A stretch of DNA of 64,000 nt from Myxococcales bacterium (GTDB lineage Bacteria; Myxococcota; UBA727; JABDBI01). A program made the position numbers and the translations under genes. Each line of letters starts with the position of its first letter. The stretch's first letter is position 1. Of this stretch, positions 60,301 through 64,000 are shown piece after piece. The stretch is from the NCBI GenBank assembly GCA_023248545.1, contig JAHFEF010000008.1, forward strand, positions 23,822-87,821, in the 5' to 3' direction. A model generated the notes under the pieces. The model had not been told where the DNA came from. It saw only the letters and a program-made list of their open reading frames with translations, and did no database searches.

Positions 60301-60886
60301 ACTTTCGGCCGAAAACAACTGGCGCGTCGCTATTTGTTCAACGCCGGCGCAACTGTTTCACTTACTGCGCCGACAGGCCAGAGATATCCAAAAACCTTTG
60401 ATTGTGTTTTCACACAAGAGTTTGCTTCGAGCCGAAGATGCAGCGTCTAAACTCGCAGATTTAACTTCTGGGAGTTTTGAAGAAGTTTTGTTGGATCCCA
60501 GAAGCCCCGTGGGCAAAAAAACACAGCGTTTGATCTTGTGCTCTGGCAAGATTTACTGGGAATTAGATCGCCTCAGGCAACAGCAAAAACTGAGCTCTGA
60601 AGTGAGCATTTGGCGCTTAGAACAGCTGTATCCGTTGAATTTGCCTAAGTTGCCAGCTGTGAAAGACTTAGTTTGGCTGCAAGAAGAGCCCAAAAACTGC
60701 GGTGCTTACTGGTTTATCCAAAATCAACTCAAGCAATTGGGCAAGCCCGTGCGCTATATTGGCCGAGCCGAAAGTGCGAGCCCGGCCACAGGATCGCCCA
60801 AGACGCATCAGCGGCAGCAGCAAGCCATTTTGGACGCTGCGTTTGATCTGTCAAAAGATCTCTTGGGGGATATTGACGTGCAATAA
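57365..60886 (+). CDS. kgd: 2-oxoglutarate dehydrogenase E1 fused to an E2 catalytic domain (Kgd-type)
   Basis: A 1173-residue enzyme. Residues 1-40 form the E1 N-terminal helix (QWQADPDSVPQEWRDYFGG). Residues 85-300 are a succinyltransferase catalytic domain without lipoyl domain (RDIPVKVLEENREIINDYL, LTNTGGIGTLSSNPRL and the catalytic STYDHRVIQGAESG with H275). From about 330 it is the thiamine E1: MGMAHRGRLNVLAN, GSGDVKYHLG, HGDAAFAMQGVVYE and GHNEGDEPSFTQP. The layout is that of mycobacterial Kgd (about 1230 residues). It decarboxylates 2-oxoglutarate and transfers succinyl to a lipoyl domain from another protein. No separate sucB or lpd is adjacent. Confidence 0.95.
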   Translation: MADAVNSFGLNATYVEILRTQWQADPDSVPQEWRDYFGGTPAVKKPASVAKKSDTDLSFSKSKTPLVGIAAKIVENMEASLEVPTATSLRDIPVKVLEENREIINDYLMDEAYPKCSFTHLTAYAIVQAIQKNPALNNGFSREDARIFKVTRPDINLGLAIDLPGRDGGRTLVVPSLKACQNMDFWTFFQAYNALINKARNNQLKPEDFEGTTLTLTNTGGIGTLSSNPRLMSGQGCIIATGRIGYPAQYEATSPETLKALGIGKVMAVTSTYDHRVIQGAESGRFLSELHDLLAGEEGFYDRVFEALRIPHHPYRLKADQAVVLGQNADVIQTERAMRVSQLIHAYRVRGYLLAHTDPLHLAPRQHPELDLQNYGLTIWDLDREFDTLGVLPQKSAPLRAILRQLRNAYCRRMGVEYMYIHDVAQKASLQKRIEHEQEAFSPEQKKQALNKLLQAEGFEHFLHKRYVGHKRFSIEGAEGLIPMLQILLEQLVESGAEQAMIGMAHRGRLNVLANIVGKPYAAIFAEFDDIDPQSFQGSGDVKYHLGAKGVHQASRGQIHVELACNPSHLEAVNPVVEGQVRAKQDLLKDEKREKVVPILIHGDAAFAMQGVVYETLQMSNLEGYKTGGTIHLIVNNQIGYTTPPEKARSSLNCSDVARALYAPVFRVNGDDPEACLRAVKIACEYRLLFKRDVVIDLVCYRRYGHNEGDEPSFTQPILYAAIQKHPSVATLYAELLMRRGDLTAQELQAMQEEHHQVFENALNAVREKGRAALLDQAPEPEVSLAPLPSVSKQQLEKITETVTHEPSGLEIHPRVKTTVLERRKSMVLEGKPGIDFGMAEILAYGSLLQAGTAVRISGQDCGRGTFAHRHAVLYDVNNGRPYTALQQLGNFQIYDSPLSEEAVLGFEYGYSLQNPDALVIWEAQFGDFFNGAQVQVDQFIASSEAKWGKACRLALFLPHGYDGQGPEHSSARIERFLQLSAENNWRVAICSTPAQLFHLLRRQARDIQKPLIVFSHKSLLRAEDAASKLADLTSGSFEEVLLDPRSPVGKKTQRLILCSGKIYWELDRLRQQQKLSSEVSIWRLEQLYPLNLPKLPAVKDLVWLQEEPKNCGAYWFIQNQLKQLGKPVRYIGRAESASPATGSPKTHQRQQQAILDAAFDLSKDLLGDIDVQ

Positions 60887-60908
60887 CAATCTTGTAGGAT
60901 GCCAAGTT

Positions 60909-61619
60909 ATGAAATTAGCATTGAAAGCCGTTTTATTAACTCTATCACTGGGTGCTGTTGCGGCTCCCAAATATTCTGTCACCGTATTTGAGCGTCCATT
61001 TACAATGCCGCGGAACTCGTTTGAGAGCGTGCTCCATTTTACGGATGACAACATGCTGGCTTTGGGTGCGGATTACGGAATTACGGACCATACTCAGATT
61101 GGGCTTGGCTGGGATGGGTTTGATACCGCTGGAAACATGCCCACGCAGAAAATTTCATTCAATGCAGCGCAATTCCTATTTTCGACGCGTCATGTGAGCA
61201 GCATGGCAACGTTCTCGATGCCATTTAATTTCAACCGAATGGTTTTGCAGGAAGTCTCATTGGGTATGCCGACCTATATCCCATTGGTGCGTGGCAAAGT
61301 CAATCTGGTTTTGTTGGAAAACTTGGCTAAAATCAACTGGTTAGCAGAGACCTATGCCGATTTCAAAATTGAAACCCGACTGTCTTGGCAAGCCACGCAT
61401 GCTCTGTGTTTGAACTTGATTACGAGTCCAGCCACGTTGAGCACTTCTGGCAACCATGCTCATATTATCCAGGCTACGCCCTTAAAGTTCAAGGCACTGT
61501 ATGCGATTACCCCCATGGTAGACGTGTTCGGGTCAATTGGGCTTAACAACATCCAGAACGCTTCCGGGCTGTCTGGGATGCTAGGTGTGGCGCTTCGAGG
61601 CGGAGATATCGAAGGCTAA
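60909..61619 (+). CDS. outer-membrane beta-barrel-type protein, hypothetical
   Basis: About 236 residues from the ATG at 60909 (MKLALKAVLLTLSLGAVA, signal peptide ending AAP). The mature part has alternating amphipathic strands (LALGADYGITDHTQIGLGW, KISFNAAQFLF, KVNLVLLEN, YADFKIETRLSW), as expected for a small porin-like barrel. It lies 22 bases after the kgd gene on the same strand and may be co-transcribed. No family recognised. Confidence 0.7.
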   Translation: MKLALKAVLLTLSLGAVAAPKYSVTVFERPFTMPRNSFESVLHFTDDNMLALGADYGITDHTQIGLGWDGFDTAGNMPTQKISFNAAQFLFSTRHVSSMATFSMPFNFNRMVLQEVSLGMPTYIPLVRGKVNLVLLENLAKINWLAETYADFKIETRLSWQATHALCLNLITSPATLSTSGNHAHIIQATPLKFKALYAITPMVDVFGSIGLNNIQNASGLSGMLGVALRGGDIEG

Positions 61620-61622
61620 AAC

Positions 61623-61657
61623 TTGACATATATGTGCTAAGCATGGTACATATATGT
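61623..61657 (+). promoter_or_regulatory. vapBC promoter with two palindromic operators
   Basis: TTGACA (61623-61628) and TACATA (61647-61652) form the promoter with an 18-base spacer. The palindrome ACATATATGT occurs at 61626-61635 and 61648-61657, exactly 22 bases apart (two helical turns), covering the -35 and the -10/start region. This is a classic layout for autorepression by an antitoxin. Confidence 0.7.
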
Positions 61658-61658
61658 G

Positions 61659-61898
61659 GTGAGAACAACATTAAACCTAGAAACAGGGCTGTTGCGAGAG
61701 GCCAAAAAGAAAGCTGTCTTTGAGCATAAGACCCTGACTCGGGTTTTTGAGGAAGCTTTGCATTTCTACCTGTTGCCATCAGTTAAGCCGGAGAAATCGT
61801 TCAAGCTGCAGTTGGTTACCAAGAAAGGTCGCTTGCTTCCAGGGGTTGATTTGGCAGATCGGGATTCGCTCTACCAAAAAATGGAAGAAGCGCAATGA
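61659..61898 (+). CDS. vapB: VapB-type antitoxin
   Basis: About 79 residues from GTG 61659, giving RTTLNLETGLLREAKKKA, the usual ribbon-helix-helix opening of VapB proteins. The C-terminal half (KKGRLLPGVDLADRDSLYQK) resembles the part that blocks the VapC active site. The GTG lies six bases after the -10, so the mRNA is likely leaderless; GTG 61656 is an alternative. It overlaps vapC by four bases (ATGA). Confidence 0.9.
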   Translation: MRTTLNLETGLLREAKKKAVFEHKTLTRVFEEALHFYLLPSVKPEKSFKLQLVTKKGRLLPGVDLADRDSLYQKMEEAQ

Positions 61899-62320
61899 TT
61901 GCGGTTGACACGAATGTCTTGGTTTATGCACACCGCGAAGAACTTCCGCAGCACGCCCGGGCGAAAGCTTATTTGACCAAATTGGCAGAGGGCCATAACC
62001 GCTGGGCAATTCCAGTGTTTTGTTTGGGCGAGTTCTTACGGGTTCTCACGCATGTTAAACTCTGGGATCCGCCGTTTACAGCACAAGAGGCTTGTTCAGC
62101 CATACAAAATATTTTAGCTTCACCTTCCGTATCGGTGCTGATGCCAGGTCCCTTGTATGTCAATCTGCTCATCGAAAATATTCACAAGTCTCAGGCTATT
62201 GGGAATCTGTTGTTTGACGCTCAGATTGCAGCACTCTGTTTGGAACATGGGGTGAGCCACTTGGTGACAGAAGACCGAGATTTCGCGCGTTTTCCAGACC
62301 TTTCATGCCAGAAACTGTAG
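61895..62320 (+). CDS. vapC: VapC-type PIN-domain ribonuclease toxin
   Basis: A 141-residue PIN protein: MIAVDTNVLVYAHRE with the first acidic residue D5, CLGEFLRVL with the second, LLFDAQIAAL with the third and VTEDRDFARFP at the end. The metal-binding set looks complete. VapC toxins cleave tRNA or rRNA and are blocked by VapB. The 3' end overlaps the convergent recombinase by 18 bases. Confidence 0.93.
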   Translation: MIAVDTNVLVYAHREELPQHARAKAYLTKLAEGHNRWAIPVFCLGEFLRVLTHVKLWDPPFTAQEACSAIQNILASPSVSVLMPGPLYVNLLIENIHKSQAIGNLLFDAQIAALCLEHGVSHLVTEDRDFARFPDLSCQKL

Positions 62321-63331
62321 TTTCTGCATATCCTCATGGCGCTCTTTGTCTAAGCTATGCACATAGCGCCGTGTGGTTTGGTCGTTTTCGTGTCGGTGAT
62401 TGGCTTTAATATGCGTAAAGCGAATCCCAACACGATCTTGCATCGAGGCCGAATGATGTCGGAGCCAATGTGGCGATAGTTTTTCTAACTTGGCTATCCC
62501 CGTCTGAAGTGCCAGATTTTTAATCAATATGCTCATTTGGCGTGTACTCAAAGAACCCTGTGAGCGCCACGACGGAATCAGAGGGTAGCGCTCGTCTGGC
62601 TCTGGGAGTTCACTCAGTCTCAAATGCCTTCGAAAGCGCTGCAGTTCGTCTAATAAGTCATTATTGACTGGAATTTTGGCACTTTTATCGCCTTTGCCAG
62701 TGACAAAAAACCACCAATCTCCGTGAACTTGCCTAAAATGCCCAAAAGTATGTGTGGCGACTTCTTCGATGCGAAGTCCCAGCAAAAACAAAATAGAGAC
62801 CAAAAATCTCAGCCTGGCTTTGTCCAAATTTTCTGGCATCTCATGCAAAGCTTGCAAAAACGCTTCCCATTCGGAATCTTCGAGCATGCGCTCGGTTTGA
62901 ATGGGGGGGGCGAAGCGCTTTAATTTGCGGCGCATCAGCCCAATCGGGTTAAAATTTAAATAACCTGCCTGGAGCAAATAATTTAACAACGAATCAATAA
63001 TAGCGATGGCTGTTTTTTGGGCCGATGGACTTAATGGCCCGACAAAAGGCTTTTGGCCTCTTGGGCCACACCAAAGTTCTCTCGGTTTGGGGTCTTCTAA
63101 AAACGCAAAGTAGTCTTCGAAATCTTGTCTATTTAAAGCCGAGAATGCTTTTTGTTTTTGAATCAAGGCCCAAGCCAGTAGGCGTTCAGATTCTTTCTTA
63201 TAAGCTCGATGTGTGGTGGCTTTGTGAGCATATTCAGCCAGCCAAGCGTTGATGGCTTCGCGATCGTTTTGGGCGTTAATTTGGCATTGTGGGTTTTGTG
63301 GAGACCCTAATAATACCAGCGACTGAGTCAT
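62303..63331 (-). CDS. tyrosine recombinase/integrase
   Basis: A 342-residue recombinase with a SAM-like N-terminal domain (DREAINAWLAEYAHKATTH) and a catalytic domain with R187 (GLRIEEV), K213 (TGKGDKSAK), H288 and R291 (PHWLRHH), H312 or H314 (ANHRHEND) and Y323 (RRYVHS). The second-histidine region differs from the LGH of XerC/D. It overlaps radA by four bases, so it is co-translated with a repair gene rather than placed beside an attachment site. A run of eight G/C (62903-62910) lies in the coding sequence. Confidence 0.9.
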   Translation of the reverse strand: MTQSLVLLGSPQNPQCQINAQNDREAINAWLAEYAHKATTHRAYKKESERLLAWALIQKQKAFSALNRQDFEDYFAFLEDPKPRELWCGPRGQKPFVGPLSPSAQKTAIAIIDSLLNYLLQAGYLNFNPIGLMRRKLKRFAPPIQTERMLEDSEWEAFLQALHEMPENLDKARLRFLVSILFLLGLRIEEVATHTFGHFRQVHGDWWFFVTGKGDKSAKIPVNNDLLDELQRFRRHLRLSELPEPDERYPLIPSWRSQGSLSTRQMSILIKNLALQTGIAKLEKLSPHWLRHHSASMQDRVGIRFTHIKANHRHENDQTTRRYVHSLDKERHEDMQKLQFLA

Positions 63332-64000
63332 GAAAGAGATTTTTCCATACAGCCATAGAGCGAGTCCACTGGAATCAATTCGAAATCTTCTGGTACTTTG
63401 AGTTTTTCTAGGCTGACTCTGGGCAGTATCGCGCGCCTAAACCCCATGCGTTTGGCTTCTTGAAGTCTGGACTCAACCCGGTGTACGCCGCGCACTTCGC
63501 CCGACAGGCCAACTTCACCAAAGCAAACCAAGTCTGAAGCAATCGGTCGGTTGGTCAAACTGGATGCAATGGCCATGGCAACTGATAGGTCAGCAGCGGG
63601 TTCGATTAAATTGGCCCCACCAGCGACGTTCACAAACAAATCGTGGCCTGACAAAACCAAACCGGCATGTTTTTCTAAAATTGCTGCCAACATCGTACAA
63701 CGTGTTGAGTCGACCCCAACAGCCGTTCGGCGTGGGTTTCCAAACAGCGTTTGAATACACAAAGCTTGGACTTCGACGAGCAGAGAACGCGTGCCTTCAA
63801 TGGCTGCCGAGATGGCTGAGCCTGGCCGCCCAGCGGGGCGCTCAGCCAGGAAAAATTCAGAGGGGTTACTGACTTCGCAGAGGCCAGTGCCGCGCATTTC
63901 AAAAACACCCAGTTCTTGCGTCGATCCAAACCGATTTTTGTGGGCTCGCAAAAAACGATACGGTCCCGTGCGCGTGCTCTCAAAATACAAAACCGTGTCG
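63328..64000 (-). CDS. radA: DNA repair protein RadA, C-terminal part (5' end outside window)
   Basis: The frame is open to the right edge. It contains the RadA-specific KNRFG motif (LRAHKNRFGSTQELGVFEM) and the C-terminal Lon-like domain (GTGLCEVSNPSEFFL, SLLVEVQALC, GVDSTRCTMLAAILEKHAG, NVAGGANLIEPAADLSVA, FGEVGLSGEVRGV). The zinc finger and Walker A lie outside the window. RadA is a branch-migration helicase in recombination. Confidence 0.95.
   Translation of the reverse strand, partial: DTVLYFESTRTGPYRFLRAHKNRFGSTQELGVFEMRGTGLCEVSNPSEFFLAERPAGRPGSAISAAIEGTRSLLVEVQALCIQTLFGNPRRTAVGVDSTRCTMLAAILEKHAGLVLSGHDLFVNVAGGANLIEPAADLSVAMAIASSLTNRPIASDLVCFGEVGLSGEVRGVHRVESRLQEAKRMGFRRAILPRVSLEKLKVPEDFELIPVDSLYGCMEKSLS

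Noticed and set aside
62303..63331. Tyrosine recombinase as the integrase of a mobile island
   Set aside because: It overlaps radA by four bases and no attachment repeats are visible nearby, so an island boundary is not supported.

Overview
The window reads as a chromosomal segment of a Gram-negative, respiring bacterium. It has a TonB-dependent receptor, periplasmic DegQ- and Slt-type proteins, lipoprotein and Sec signal peptides, a fumarase C, a fused 2-oxoacid dehydrogenase E1 and an E1-E2 fused 2-oxoglutarate dehydrogenase. Cysteine-rich secreted proteins, paired histidine kinases and dense ATGA-overlapping operons resemble deltaproteobacteria-like lineages (Bdellovibrionota or Myxococcota). 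That placement is inference from gene style; there is no rRNA here to test it. Most of the sequence is ordinary housekeeping DNA cut by several accessory patches.

Layout. 1-5032 (minus): a five-gene sensory operon (REC-kinase-REC, YfiR-like protein, CHASE8-type kinase, response regulator, TonB receptor running off the edge). 5051-8101: a 946-residue protein with nucleotidyltransferase-like, ADP-ribosyltransferase-like and HEAT-repeat parts, enclosed by a perfect 65-bp direct repeat that splits what looks like the original kinase/purH divergent intergenic region. 8111-11307: purH, purE and an aminotransferase. 11308-17262: an accessory patch (AbiE toxin-antitoxin pair, internally deleted ABC-F ATPase, fragmentary small-molecule-binding domain, small exported proteins, short lysozyme-like ORF) ending at a tRNA-Arg. 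17402-35449: mostly housekeeping (CYTH and haem-oxygenase-like pair, fumC, permease, gmk, oligopeptide ABC subunits, uvrC, carboxylate symporter, LarC-like protein, pyrH-frr, folB-sixA-degQ, slt). 35506-37641: secreted and F-box-like proteins, an orphan antitoxin and repeats. 37662-50388: DUF4143 ATPase, fused E1, tRNA-Glu, an IHF/CinA/HprK-like/Maf operon, ffh, a membrane metallopeptidase, a TPR protein and drug/metabolite transporters. 50404-57251: a papain-like exported protease facing a two-gene operon of very large secreted proteins. 57365-64000: 2-oxoglutarate dehydrogenase, an outer-membrane-type protein, VapBC, a tyrosine recombinase and the C-terminal part of RadA.

Three themes cross the window. 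First, many genes have a recognisable -35 and -10 pair whose -10 ends about 5-9 bases before the start codon, so leaderless mRNAs look common. Second, short palindromic elements are scattered in the DNA: two sit in frame inside genes (a lipoprotein signal region and an HprK-like kinase), one sits next to tRNA-Arg, and a different 71-bp element supplies the 3' end of uvrC, which lacks its helix-hairpin-helix domain. Third, G8-G9 tracts lie inside the papain-like protease, the 1157-residue surface protein and the recombinase, possible sites of slippage. The strongest candidate for something undescribed is the repeat-flanked NTase/ART/HEAT gene at 5207-8047; the next is the 51839-57251 secreted pair.
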